Positions 51,200 through 59,622 of a stretch of 64,000 nucleotides of DNA are shown in pieces. Under the pieces are notes generated by a model. It was not told where the DNA came from, did not search any database, and saw nothing but the letters and a program-made list of their open reading frames with translations. Numbering within the stretch: position 1 is the first letter of the stretch; every line of letters starts with the position of its first letter. This DNA comes from Brevibacterium sanguinis (GTDB taxonomy: Bacteria; Actinomycetota; Actinomycetes; Actinomycetales; Brevibacteriaceae): NCBI RefSeq assembly GCF_003315415.1, contig NZ_QNSB01000002.1, positions 124,001-188,000 on the forward strand, written 5' to 3'. The translations under genes were made by a program, and so were the position numbers.

Positions 51200-53182
51200 T
51201 CAGGCGCCGCGGAGGTCGAGGGTGAGCTCGTTCGGGGCGGTGTCGACGAGGTCGACCGGGATCCCCCAGTCCTGCTGGTAGAGGTGGCAGGCGGCGTGGA
51301 GCGGGATCTCGCCTCCCGGCTCCCCGTCGCACGCGGCCGCGCGGGCGGTGACGTGGAGGACGCCTGAGGGACAGTCGGGGTTGAGGACGATGTCGCGCTC
51401 GAGTCCCTCCGCTCCCCCCTCACCGGAGACGATGAGCCCCGGCGGAGTCGCGGACACCTGGAGGAACGTGGGATCGCCCCACCGGTCGTCGAGCTTCTGA
51501 CCGGCGGGAACGCTGAAGCTCACCGAGATCGCGACGGGACCGGGAGCGATCTCCGTCGGCGGGCGCCTGGTCGACAGCGCCCCTTCGTCGACCCGCTGGG
51601 CGTCCTTCGGCAGCTTCACCCGGGTGAGCGCGTGGGAGGCCGATTCGACGACGAGCAGCTCCGCCTCGGCGGCCTCCGCGCTCGAACCGGGATCGACGCC
51701 GGCCCCCGTCTCCTCCTGGTCGGACGGTCCTGCGGCATCGACGACGAGGATGTCCGAGGGCTCGCGCAGCCCCCGGGCCAGTGTCGTCACCTCGTCGGTC
51801 GTGGGATCGTAGCGGCGGATCGCGCCGTTGTAGGTGTCGGCGATCGCGATCGACCCGTCGGGCAGAGTGCGCACGCCCAGGGGGTGCTGCAGCCGGGCGT
51901 CACCGGCGGGGCCGTCGCGGAAGCCGAAGTCGAAGAGCCCCGCACCGACGAGGGTCGACACCGCGCCGGTGGCGGGGTCGAGGCGGCGCACCGCCGAGGT
52001 CTCGGAGTCGGCGATGAGCACATCCCCCTCCGGGCCGAGGTCGAGACCGGAGGACTGCGCGAACCAGGCGGTCTCGGCGTCACCGTCGAGCAGGCCCTCG
52101 TTCATCGTGCCGGCGAGCAGGCGGATGGAGCCCGTGACCGGGTCGAAGGACCAGATGGTGTGGTTGCCGGCCATCGCGACGACCACCTCGGCGGTGTCCG
52201 GGACGAACAGGACGTCCCACGGCGAGGACAGCTTGACGTCGAGCGCGGGACCGTCGTAGCGGCCGAGGGGGCCGTGGGTGCCGCGGACGTTGTCGACGGC
52301 GCCGACCATGTGCTGGTCCCCGGTGCCCGCGATCGTCGTCACGGTTTCGGAGTCGAGGTCGATGCCGCGCAGGACGTGGTTGACGGTGTCGGCGACGACG
52401 AGCCGGTACCCGGCCGTCGCGGCGATGTCGTCGGGCAGCACCGCGATGCCGCCGGGTTCGCTGAAGCTCGCCGAGGCGAAGTCGCCGTCCGCGGCCCCGC
52501 GCTCGCCGGTGCCGATGCGGCGGAGGATCGTCACGCCGGTCGGGTCGTACTCGACGAGGCTGTGGTGCCCGGAGTCGGCGACGAGGAGGTTGCCCGAGGG
52601 CAGGCGGGTGACCTTGCCCGGGTAGAAGAGATCGGTCTCCGGCGCCGGCGGCGGGACATAGGGCCCGTCACCCGAGTGCAGTGTCCCCTTCGCCGAGTGC
52701 TCGGCGATGAGGCCCTCGATGATCTCGCCGAGGCCGGCGCCGTGGCCCTCCCCGGACAGGGTGGCGACGAGGTAGCCCTCGGGGTCGATGACGGCCAGCG
52801 TGGGCCAGGCCCGGGCGGTGTAGGCCTGCCAGGTGACGAGGTCGGGGTCGTCGAGGACGAGGTGCTCGACCTGGTAGCGTTCGACGGCCTGGTCGACGGC
52901 CTCGACGGTGCGTTCGAACTCGAACTTCGGCGAGTGGACGCCGATGATGACGAGCTCCTTGGAGTACTTCTCCTCCAGCGGGCGCAGCTCGTCGAGGACG
53001 TGCAGGCAGTTGATGCAGCAGAAGGTCCAGAAGTCGAGGAGCACGACCTTGCCCCGCAGATCGGCGAGGCTGAGGTCCTTGCCGCCGGAGTTCATCCACC
53101 GGCGGCCGACGAGTTCCGGGGCACGCACTTTGACGTGCTTGGAGTCAGTGGGAGCGGTGGAGGTCTGCGGGCTGGAAGTCAT
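51200..53182 (-). CDS. Thioredoxin-like/NHL-repeat protein (NHLRC2-type)
   Basis: The 660-residue protein has an N-terminal thioredoxin-like/AlkC-TSA fold (about 15-160) with TFCCINCLHVLDEL as the CxxC site. NHL beta-propeller repeats follow (about 180-500: LLVADSGHHSLVEYD, LVVADTVNHVLRGID, VLIADSETSAVRRLD, IAIADTYNGAIRRYD), then a beta-rich C-terminal domain of about 140 residues. This matches NHLRC2-type proteins found from bacteria to animals. There is no signal peptide, so it is cytosolic; the redox partner is unknown. Confidence 0.9.
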   Translation of the reverse strand: MTSSPQTSTAPTDSKHVKVRAPELVGRRWMNSGGKDLSLADLRGKVVLLDFWTFCCINCLHVLDELRPLEEKYSKELVIIGVHSPKFEFERTVEAVDQAVERYQVEHLVLDDPDLVTWQAYTARAWPTLAVIDPEGYLVATLSGEGHGAGLGEIIEGLIAEHSAKGTLHSGDGPYVPPPAPETDLFYPGKVTRLPSGNLLVADSGHHSLVEYDPTGVTILRRIGTGERGAADGDFASASFSEPGGIAVLPDDIAATAGYRLVVADTVNHVLRGIDLDSETVTTIAGTGDQHMVGAVDNVRGTHGPLGRYDGPALDVKLSSPWDVLFVPDTAEVVVAMAGNHTIWSFDPVTGSIRLLAGTMNEGLLDGDAETAWFAQSSGLDLGPEGDVLIADSETSAVRRLDPATGAVSTLVGAGLFDFGFRDGPAGDARLQHPLGVRTLPDGSIAIADTYNGAIRRYDPTTDEVTTLARGLREPSDILVVDAAGPSDQEETGAGVDPGSSAEAAEAELLVVESASHALTRVKLPKDAQRVDEGALSTRRPPTEIAPGPVAISVSFSVPAGQKLDDRWGDPTFLQVSATPPGLIVSGEGGAEGLERDIVLNPDCPSGVLHVTARAAACDGEPGGEIPLHAACHLYQQDWGIPVDLVDTAPNELTLDLRGA

Positions 53183-53269
53183 GGCTCCAGTGTCTCAGAC
53201 CCGCGCGGATCCGCGCATCCGCAGTGTCACAGTTCCATCGGTTTCGGCACTACACGAAAACTGGCATTC

Positions 53270-54706
53270 CTACGCCTTTCGAGCAAGCGGCACACCACCT
53301 TTTCGCCCAATCTCAAACGCGATTCGATACACGTCTGGAAGGTCCAGACGACCATCAGCTCTCACAGTGAAAATTCCGAGATCCCGGAGGTCTTGAACTA
53401 AATCGGTATACTCCATTCCGGACGGGCCAGTTGGTGAGCGCTCGTCATCGATGGCGAGTCCATTCGTAGCAGTACTTTGAAATTCAAGCGTATTCTTGAG
53501 ACCTGCCTGATCCCAGTACCTTTCGACCTCTCCCTGATCAACCGGTACAGAAATCTTCTTCTTCAATGCCTCGAGCGTGTAGCCAACCCACGGAATGTCC
53601 TCTTTCACTTCTTTCACCCGCGTTTCAGAAGCATGTTGCACACCGGTTCGGATATCGTCCCAATGCAAAGCCTTTCCTGAGTTTGGATGGTGAATTTTGG
53701 TTTCTCCAGCCGCTTTATGTATTGCGGCCAGCAGACTGCGCGGGCTGGTCTGTCCGCGTCCATCGGCGAGATGATTGGGAATCCATGTGTATGTACGACC
53801 CTTTCGGTAATTATTTCCCATAAATTCCGAAGTGATAAGTCCTAGAGCTCGCTTCAGCTCATCCTCGGACCCGTCTTTGCGAGGAACCCAAGAAGCTTCG
53901 TCCTGAAAGGTTCTTGCATCATTGGTGCCTGCGCTACTCATAAGATGGAATAGCAACGAGTAGAGGCTTGCCGCTTCCCAACGCAAGTCAACCATATTGG
54001 TGAGCAACTTGCTAGCGTCCGTAAAGTTTGTATCAGCCGACTCCCACATGTCTGGGCGGAGAAACAATTTAGCGCGAAGATTGCGCGTCTTTGTGCGCAG
54101 TTCGAGAGCCAGTCGGAGTGCACCGGATGCAAGAACGTCTGCCTGGGCACGATCACTGTGCAACAAGTCAAGCGCATCAAACAATAAGAGTCGGGTTACG
54201 CCCTCGGCGCGTGTCGTCTCATCGATCCGGGCCAACTCGGTTTCAAATCCTTCGGGGTTCTGCAGCACCCAGCCTGTGCGCGATTCCCAATCCGCAAGAG
54301 CTCTGACCGGAGCCGACTCAAAATTGTACAGAGCTACGGCATACCAGATATCAACAGCTTCGTGCCCTTTATCGAGCAACATGTTCAACGTCCGCTGTCC
54401 AGGATAGTTGTCCGGTCGGTTCTTCGACCCAAAGCCGATATGAACACGAACCCTGCGCAATGCGGGCATTTGATACCGATCTGCGGCGATCTCTCGCATC
54501 TCTTTATCAAGTAGCGCGTGAAACCAGGCGGTCTTGCCCACTCCGCGCCCTCCAAGCACGATAGAGGCATTGGGATCAAGAGCAGCCCTATGCCCCGGTG
54601 GCGTGTAAAGAGTCCGGCTGTTCGGAGGTTCCGAGTCAGAATCACTCGTTCCGATCGCCCGCTCAATCAGATCCCGGTATTGTTGTGCGGTGAGTTTCTC
54701 AGACAT
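53270..54706 (-). CDS. P-loop NTPase of HEPN/ParA-like island
   Basis: The 478-residue protein has Walker A GGRGVGKTA (residues 52-60) and Walker B RLLLFDALDLL (about 172-182), followed by a helical half with a candidate sensor-type segment (LFLRPDMWE). This resembles AAA+/STAND/KAP-like NTPases common in phage-defence operons; I cannot place it in a named family. Codon use is visibly A/T-richer than in the flanking genes. The start overlaps the ParA-like gene by eight bases. I infer that it is the effector-side or signal-transducing ATPase of the three-gene unit. Confidence 0.75.
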   Translation of the reverse strand: MSEKLTAQQYRDLIERAIGTSDSDSEPPNSRTLYTPPGHRAALDPNASIVLGGRGVGKTAWFHALLDKEMREIAADRYQMPALRRVRVHIGFGSKNRPDNYPGQRTLNMLLDKGHEAVDIWYAVALYNFESAPVRALADWESRTGWVLQNPEGFETELARIDETTRAEGVTRLLLFDALDLLHSDRAQADVLASGALRLALELRTKTRNLRAKLFLRPDMWESADTNFTDASKLLTNMVDLRWEAASLYSLLFHLMSSAGTNDARTFQDEASWVPRKDGSEDELKRALGLITSEFMGNNYRKGRTYTWIPNHLADGRGQTSPRSLLAAIHKAAGETKIHHPNSGKALHWDDIRTGVQHASETRVKEVKEDIPWVGYTLEALKKKISVPVDQGEVERYWDQAGLKNTLEFQSTATNGLAIDDERSPTGPSGMEYTDLVQDLRDLGIFTVRADGRLDLPDVYRIAFEIGRKGGVPLARKA

Positions 54707-56030
54707 TGCTGCTCTCTTGTATCATCATTTCCACTCGCGTAACAAATTCCCCATAAGCAAGTTGCGCGACATCACTACTTACCCAGCCGTCATCAGCTCC
54801 AGGAACAAGTCCGACTAAATCGTCAATATGACGAATCGGGATTGGAAAATGAGGAGCCGACTCGTCGCTAGGGGCAAAATTAAACACATCCTGGAACGAT
54901 CCCGCCGGAGGTTCGTCATACAGTGTTCTGGCAAAGCATTCTTGCGCGTTATCTGTGAACCTGCGTAAATAAGCCTCGTATTCTTTAGGCACGAGAGGAG
55001 CGACCATCTGCAGTTTCTGTCGGATTTCATCTCGGCGCGCCGGATCGAGACGTTGACCCCATCGACTGAAAAGCTGGCTGTAGCCGTTCCACGTCTGGGT
55101 ATTGTCAGTTGCGAATAGTAACGCAAGTGTACTGAGCTGAGTGATTGCCACTGCTGCAATATCATGGATTCCTGAGCGGCTGTCAAGCAAAACGACATCG
55201 ACGGCTCGGCTACGTTCAGCCACCTGTTTCTCACACGCAAGAACCGCCGCTTCAATGCGTTCCGCGAAAGTCACTTTATTGCGGTCGAGTGTAGCGTCGG
55301 CAGGCAGGTCGAAGTACACCCTACTCAGCTTGTCGAGATAGCCGTCTCCATTAGGGTTTGGAGTCCCAGCAGCCGGTGCGAGCCACACCTCTCCGTTCCC
55401 ATCAAGCGCACCGGCAGCCATCGAGTGTACAGTTAGATCAAGGTCCTCGTCGTTTCGGAGCGGGTATTCCACGAGATGGTCAATAATACCGTGCTCAGGC
55501 AACATATACGGATGCGGTGCCAACATACTAGTGATGCCGGGTGACTCGAGATCCAAGTCCACAACTAGCACCACTTTCCCAGCTCGAGCAAGATGATGGG
55601 CGAGAGCAAATGTTGCGGTACTGCGAGTAACACCGCCCTTGAACCCGTATAATGCAATACGATGCGGGGAAGAGCCTCGCGAAAGCGGTTGCCCAATCCA
55701 ATCAGAAGAAAGTGCACTGCGTTCAAGTACACGTACTTTTCCCGACGGCGCGATTCTCTCGGGTGCACGTCGCAATTCGTCCGATTCTGTGATTAACTCG
55801 GGCGCGAACATCTCGCTCAGCAGTATTACAGGCTCCGCGCCAACAAACGGCGAGCATTTCTCGCGAAGGCTTTCACGAAGCTCCTCTACCCGAGCTGGCT
55901 CGATCTCCTTAATTGCCAATGCATTACGTCCAAGAAGATCTCGCACAACTATTACGTCTGAATCATACTCTTGTGCTACCGACTCTGCGAGTTCGACCGC
56001 TGCAGTACCTGCCTCATTGAAACGAATCAC
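54699..56030 (-). CDS. ParA/MinD-like ATPase with variant KGGVTRS P-loop
   Basis: The 443-residue protein has an N-terminal region of about 120 residues, then a deviant Walker A ALYGFKGGVTRSTATFALA (about residue 130) in which the usual KGGxGKT/S has become KGGVTRS. VVLVVDLDLESPG and VDVVLLDSRSGIHD supply the Walker A' and B motifs. ParA-like ATPases with a KGGVGR-type loop are a recognised variant group seen in accessory loci. The gene overlaps both neighbours (ATGA with the HEPN-like gene) and shares their low-GC composition. Plasmid partition is unlikely, as no ParB or parS is present. Confidence 0.8.
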   Translation of the reverse strand: MIRFNEAGTAAVELAESVAQEYDSDVIVVRDLLGRNALAIKEIEPARVEELRESLREKCSPFVGAEPVILLSEMFAPELITESDELRRAPERIAPSGKVRVLERSALSSDWIGQPLSRGSSPHRIALYGFKGGVTRSTATFALAHHLARAGKVVLVVDLDLESPGITSMLAPHPYMLPEHGIIDHLVEYPLRNDEDLDLTVHSMAAGALDGNGEVWLAPAAGTPNPNGDGYLDKLSRVYFDLPADATLDRNKVTFAERIEAAVLACEKQVAERSRAVDVVLLDSRSGIHDIAAVAITQLSTLALLFATDNTQTWNGYSQLFSRWGQRLDPARRDEIRQKLQMVAPLVPKEYEAYLRRFTDNAQECFARTLYDEPPAGSFQDVFNFAPSDESAPHFPIPIRHIDDLVGLVPGADDGWVSSDVAQLAYGEFVTRVEMMIQESSNV

Positions 56031-56482
56031 TTTGTAGCTCCGGTCATGTTCGAAAGCTTGACTGACTCGAGCGCTTTCAGAGCTTGCTTGGCGCCATCTA
56101 TGTGTCGTAGTACAGCGTCCCCGGAAAGATGGTCTCCAAGCGCATATCGATCTGAGACGTGCCAGTCCCCGAATGGATCGTTGGTCAAAAGACGGCGCAC
56201 CTCCTCAGTTGCAACGCGAGTGTTGGCGAGAGTCGCGACAGCGCTCCAAAGTTGGCCACCTAGATGCTCCCGTATCTTGGAGTTTCCATGAGTCGAGGCC
56301 GGCCAATGGGCGAATCCGCCGATAACCTGGCCGCCCAGTTCCCATGCGACAAGGGCCTTGAGCGCACATTCGGCAGCGAATCCACTTAGGTGGTCGGCGT
56401 TTGGAAGGCGCCCGGACCCATGGAGTAACTTCGCGTCGGCGAAGTGTCGCTTCGCTGCCGCCTCAAAGTCCGGTGCTTGCAT
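56027..56482 (-). CDS. HEPN-like small helical protein
   Basis: The 151-residue protein is all-helical. DFEAAAKRHFADAKLLHGSG followed by DHLSGFAAECALKALVAWE is the typical two-helix opening of HEPN domains. A possible RX5H sequence is RLPNADH, but it lies earlier than the usual C-terminal catalytic motif, so RNase activity is uncertain. ATG 56482 is chosen because upstream sequence is arbitrary. It is the first gene of the HEPN-ParA-NTPase operon. HEPN proteins often act as RNase toxins or nucleotide-sensing partners in defence systems. Confidence 0.7.
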   Translation of the reverse strand: MQAPDFEAAAKRHFADAKLLHGSGRLPNADHLSGFAAECALKALVAWELGGQVIGGFAHWPASTHGNSKIREHLGGQLWSAVATLANTRVATEEVRRLLTNDPFGDWHVSDRYALGDHLSGDAVLRHIDGAKQALKALESVKLSNMTGATK

Positions 56483-56601
56483 GGATCCACTGTACACATG
56501 ATGGGCAAGCACTGCCGGTACTCGCGCGTTTCGAGACATCGGAGTAGGTACTGCCGAAAGCGTTCTAATCAAAATGGCTTCCCCGCGCATCGTCGGCGTC
56601 A

Positions 56602-56643
56602 TCGTGGGACGTGACCGCAGGGTCACGGTGGGACGTGTCCGCG
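56602..56643. repeat. GTGGGACGTG direct repeat and dyad near island edge
   Basis: Two copies of GTGGGACGTG(A/T)CCGC lie about 26 bases apart between the yggS end and the HEPN-like promoter. The first contains GTGACC-N4-GGTCAC (56611-56626), a short hairpin that could terminate yggS. Confidence 0.5.
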
Positions 56644-56664
56644 GTCGGGCTCGTAGTGAGCGGC

Positions 56665-57459
56665 TCAGCTGTAGTGCCGTGCCCCGAACACGCTGGAGCC
56701 GATGCGGACCATCGTCGCGCCTTCGGCGATCGCCAGCTCGAAGTCGTTGCTCATGCCCATCGACAGTGCGGTCGCCTCGGCGGGCAGGACGCCTGCCCCG
56801 ATGAGTCGGCGGCTGAGCTCGCGCAGATCGGAGTAGCTGGGCCGGATCTCCTCAGGCGTCTGGCCGGGCAGTCCGATCGTCATCAGGCCGCGGAGGCGCA
56901 GTCGCGGGAAATCGCGCAGAGCCGCGACGAGCTCCTCCGCTTTCTCCGGGGCGACGCCGAACTTCGAGTCCTCCCGGGAGGTGTTGACCTGGACGAAGAT
57001 GTCGATTTTCTCATCGAGGACATCAAGGCGCTTGCTGATCTTGAGTGCGAGCTCGAGATTGTCGACCGACTGGATGCAGTCGGCGTGGCGCAGAGTGTGG
57101 TTGACCTTGTTCTTCTGCAACGGCCCGATGAGATGTGCCTGATGCGGAATGTCGGCGAGCGCCTCGGCCTTGCCGACGAGCTCCTGCACCCTGTTCTCCC
57201 CGATGAGGGTGAAGCCGTGCTCCAGGGCCACTCGGATCTTCTCCGGCGGTTGTGTCTTGGTGGCCAGCATGATCGACACATCTGTCGCCTGACGTCCGCT
57301 CGCCTCGGCGGCGGCTGCGGCGCGAGTGGCCACTTCGTCGAGCTTGGCCCGGATCGAGATGGCGACGTCCTCGGGCAGGGACGCGCTGGTGTCGCCGGAC
57401 AGGGATGCCTGTGATTCAGAGTGGGTTTGGGAGGATGCGGTGGGATCGACTGAGCTCAT
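56665..57459 (-). CDS. yggS: YggS family pyridoxal phosphate homeostasis protein
   Basis: The 264-residue protein has an alanine racemase-like barrel. The PLP lysine is in SIMLATKTQPPEKI, GENRVQELVGKAE is the family motif, and HLIGPLQKNKVNHTL and LRGLMTIGLPG contact cofactor and phosphate (SMGMSNDFELAIAEG near the end). YggS/PLPBP binds PLP and keeps vitamin B6 and amino acid pools balanced. A Ser/Thr-rich leader of about 25 residues precedes the core. It shows host-like GC in contrast to the island beside it. Confidence 0.93.
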   Translation of the reverse strand: MSSVDPTASSQTHSESQASLSGDTSASLPEDVAISIRAKLDEVATRAAAAAEASGRQATDVSIMLATKTQPPEKIRVALEHGFTLIGENRVQELVGKAEALADIPHQAHLIGPLQKNKVNHTLRHADCIQSVDNLELALKISKRLDVLDEKIDIFVQVNTSREDSKFGVAPEKAEELVAALRDFPRLRLRGLMTIGLPGQTPEEIRPSYSDLRELSRRLIGAGVLPAEATALSMGMSNDFELAIAEGATMVRIGSSVFGARHYS

Positions 57460-57630
57460 GGACCCATGATCGCACGGGCGCCGGCCGGCGTCGGAGGACC
57501 GGCGGGCGGACCGGCACGAGTGCGCGAACCGAGCGGACCGCTTCCCCTCGAGGGATCGGGCTGCAGCCGGGACTCTCGAGGGAAACCGGGCCGCTCGAGA
57601 AGTCGGGCTGCAGCCCAGAGCTCGCGCGGG

Positions 57631-58536
57631 TCAGCCGGGCAGGCCTTCGGCCTTGGGGTCGATGTTGCGGATGAGCGCCGAGGTGTCGAGACCGGCGAAG
57701 CCGTCGTCGATGAGCTTCTGCAGCTGCCCGTGGACGAGCGAGGCGGCCGGCAGGTCGACGCCCTGCGACTCGCCGCCGGCGAGCGCGAGGCCGACGTCCT
57801 TGTGCATGAGCGCGGCGGCGAAGCCGGGAGCGAAGCCGTTGTTCGACGCCGCGGTCTCGGTCACGCCCGGCACCGGGTACCAGGTGCGCAGCGGCCACGA
57901 GTCGCCGGAGGAGACCTTCGCGATGTTCCAGAACGTCGTCGGGTCGAGGCCGAAGCGCTGCGCGAGCACGGCCCCCTCGACCACGCCCTGGAGGCTGATC
58001 GCGAGCATCATGTTGTTGACGATCTTCGCGGCCTGACCGGCCGCCTCCCCGCCGGCGTGGAAGATGTTGCCGGCCATCGGCTCGATGAACGGCTTCGCCT
58101 CGGCGACGTCCTCGTCGCTGCCGCCGAGCATGAAGGTCAGGGTTCCCGCCTCGGCGCCCGTGACCCCTCCGGAGACGGGACCGTCGACGAATCGGAAGCC
58201 GGCGGCGGCCGCCTCGGTGTGCAGGGTCCGGGCGGAGTCGAAGTCGATCGTCGAGGAGTCGACGAGCAGGGACCTCGTGTCCGCGTGCGCGAGGACGCCG
58301 TCGTCGCCGAGGTAGACGGCGCGGGCGTGCTCGCCCTTCGGCAGCATCGTGAAGACGATGTCGGCGCCCGCGACCGCCTCGGCCAGCGAGCCCACGGGAT
58401 TGACGCCGTGCTCGGCCGCAGCGGCGACCGCGTCGGGGACGACGTCGTAGCCGTTGACGGTGTGTCCCGCCTTGACCAGGTTCGCGGTCATCGGTCGGCC
58501 CATGTTCCCCAGGCCGATCCATCCCATCGTCGACAT
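57631..58536 (-). CDS. Beta-hydroxyacid dehydrogenase (3-hydroxyisobutyrate DH / tartronate semialdehyde reductase type)
   Basis: The 301-residue NAD(P)-dependent enzyme has Rossmann motif GWIGLGNMGRPMTANLVKAG, substrate loop VDGPVSGGVTGAEAGTL, catalytic Lys in AKIVNNMMLAIS, and KDVGLAL. The family oxidises 3-hydroxyisobutyrate (valine breakdown) or reduces tartronate semialdehyde. The divergent LysR gene suggests inducible catabolism. The 3' gap (57460-57630) contains repeated GGGCTGCAGCC palindromes that may act as terminators. Confidence 0.88.
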   Translation of the reverse strand: MSTMGWIGLGNMGRPMTANLVKAGHTVNGYDVVPDAVAAAAEHGVNPVGSLAEAVAGADIVFTMLPKGEHARAVYLGDDGVLAHADTRSLLVDSSTIDFDSARTLHTEAAAAGFRFVDGPVSGGVTGAEAGTLTFMLGGSDEDVAEAKPFIEPMAGNIFHAGGEAAGQAAKIVNNMMLAISLQGVVEGAVLAQRFGLDPTTFWNIAKVSSGDSWPLRTWYPVPGVTETAASNNGFAPGFAAALMHKDVGLALAGGESQGVDLPAASLVHGQLQKLIDDGFAGLDTSALIRNIDPKAEGLPG

Positions 58537-58666
58537 AGCATGCCTCCTCGCATCCGGTGAGTCGTGTTCCCCTTCACATTACGTCAGGAGCTCTCCGCGG
58601 ACAGCAGGGCTGGATCACCTCTTCCGCACCGATCATGTGCGCTCACGCAGATACGATGGGACGACT

Positions 58667-59542
58667 ATGCCCACACACGCACCCGGTGGTTCGCATCCGC
58701 AGATCTCGCCCGAGGATCTCCTCACGCTGCTCGCCGTCGCGCGGCTGGGGAAGTTCACGGCCGCCGCCCACAGCCTGGGCCTCAACCACACGACCGTCTC
58801 CCGGCGCATCGCGGCGCTCGAGAAGGCCTATGGGGAGCGGGTTCTCGTCGCCTCCCCCGACGGTTGGGAGCTCAGCGCGGCCGGGCGGGAGCTGCTGCCG
58901 GTGGCCGAGGACATCGAGTCCGCCCTCGCGCGCATCGATGCACGCGGCAGCTCGGCGCTGGCCGGGACGATCCGGCTCGCCTGTCCGCAGGCGTTCGCCC
59001 TCGAATACGCGGTGCCGGCGCTGACCCGGCTGCAGTCGCGGCACCCCGGGCTGCAGGTCGAGCTGATGACGGTGACCCAGCGGGCCAGGCAGTACCGCTC
59101 GGGCGTCGACATCGAGGTCGTCGTCGGGAAGCCGGAGGCGCCCCGCAGCATCGCCAAGCACATCCGCGACTACCGTCTGCAGCTCTACGCCTCTCAGGAG
59201 TATGCCCGCACCCACACCATGCCGCGCAGTCTCGAGGACCTCGCCGAGCACCGGCTCATCTACTACATCGAGCATTCCCTGCACGTCGAGGACCTCGATG
59301 AGGCCGCCGAGGCGCTCCCCCGCAGCGCCGGGTTCTTCCGCTCCACCTCGGTGCATGCCCATGTGCTCGCGACCTCGAACGGCGTGGGCATCGGGATCCT
59401 CCCGGACTTCCTCGCCCGCCACAACAGCCGACTCGCCCCGGTCCTGCCCGAGCAGTTCTCGAAGCCGGTCTCCTACTGGGCTTCGGTCCGCCACGAGTCG
59501 CTGCGCAACGCCGGGGTGCGCAGCGTCCTCGAGGTGCTCTGA
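58667..59542 (+). CDS. LysR family transcriptional regulator
   Basis: The 291-residue regulator has its HTH at about residues 12-70 (AARLGKFTAAAHSLGLNHTT-like pattern, SRRIAALEKAYG) and an effector domain beyond. Direct contact residues TTVSRRIAALE match the recognition helix. It diverges from the hydroxyacid dehydrogenase gene over a 130-bp gap. ATG 58667 (MPTHAPGG) is the first start after the shared promoter region. It is likely to control that gene and perhaps the 3-hydroxybutyrate genes beyond the palindrome. Confidence 0.87.
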   Translation: MPTHAPGGSHPQISPEDLLTLLAVARLGKFTAAAHSLGLNHTTVSRRIAALEKAYGERVLVASPDGWELSAAGRELLPVAEDIESALARIDARGSSALAGTIRLACPQAFALEYAVPALTRLQSRHPGLQVELMTVTQRARQYRSGVDIEVVVGKPEAPRSIAKHIRDYRLQLYASQEYARTHTMPRSLEDLAEHRLIYYIEHSLHVEDLDEAAEALPRSAGFFRSTSVHAHVLATSNGVGIGILPDFLARHNSRLAPVLPEQFSKPVSYWASVRHESLRNAGVRSVLEVL

Positions 59543-59548
59543 CCCTCT

Positions 59549-59612
59549 CACTCGACCCGACGGGACAAATTCGATGTGGCGCCACATCGAATTTGTCCCG
59601 TCGGGTCGAGTG
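59549..59612. repeat. 64-bp perfect palindrome between convergent genes
   Basis: The 32 bases 59549-59580 are the exact reverse complement of 59581-59612, with no spacer and no mismatch; the centre is TGGCGCCA. It lies between the LysR stop (59542) and the SDR stop (59623). As RNA it would make an extremely stable hairpin serving as a terminator for both genes. The A/T-rich interior (GGGACAAATTCGATG) is unlike flanking DNA. Confidence 0.9.
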
Positions 59613-59622
59613 GGGAGGTGGA

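Noticed and set aside
53270..56482. The ParA-like gene as a plasmid partition or chromosome segregation locus
   Set aside because: No ParB partner, no parS-like repeats and a non-standard P-loop; the partners are HEPN-like and P-loop NTPase genes.
59549..59612. The palindrome as coding sequence; both strands translate to a similar short peptide there
   Set aside because: The identical peptides on both strands follow from the palindrome itself; there is no ribosome site, and both flanking genes end before it.
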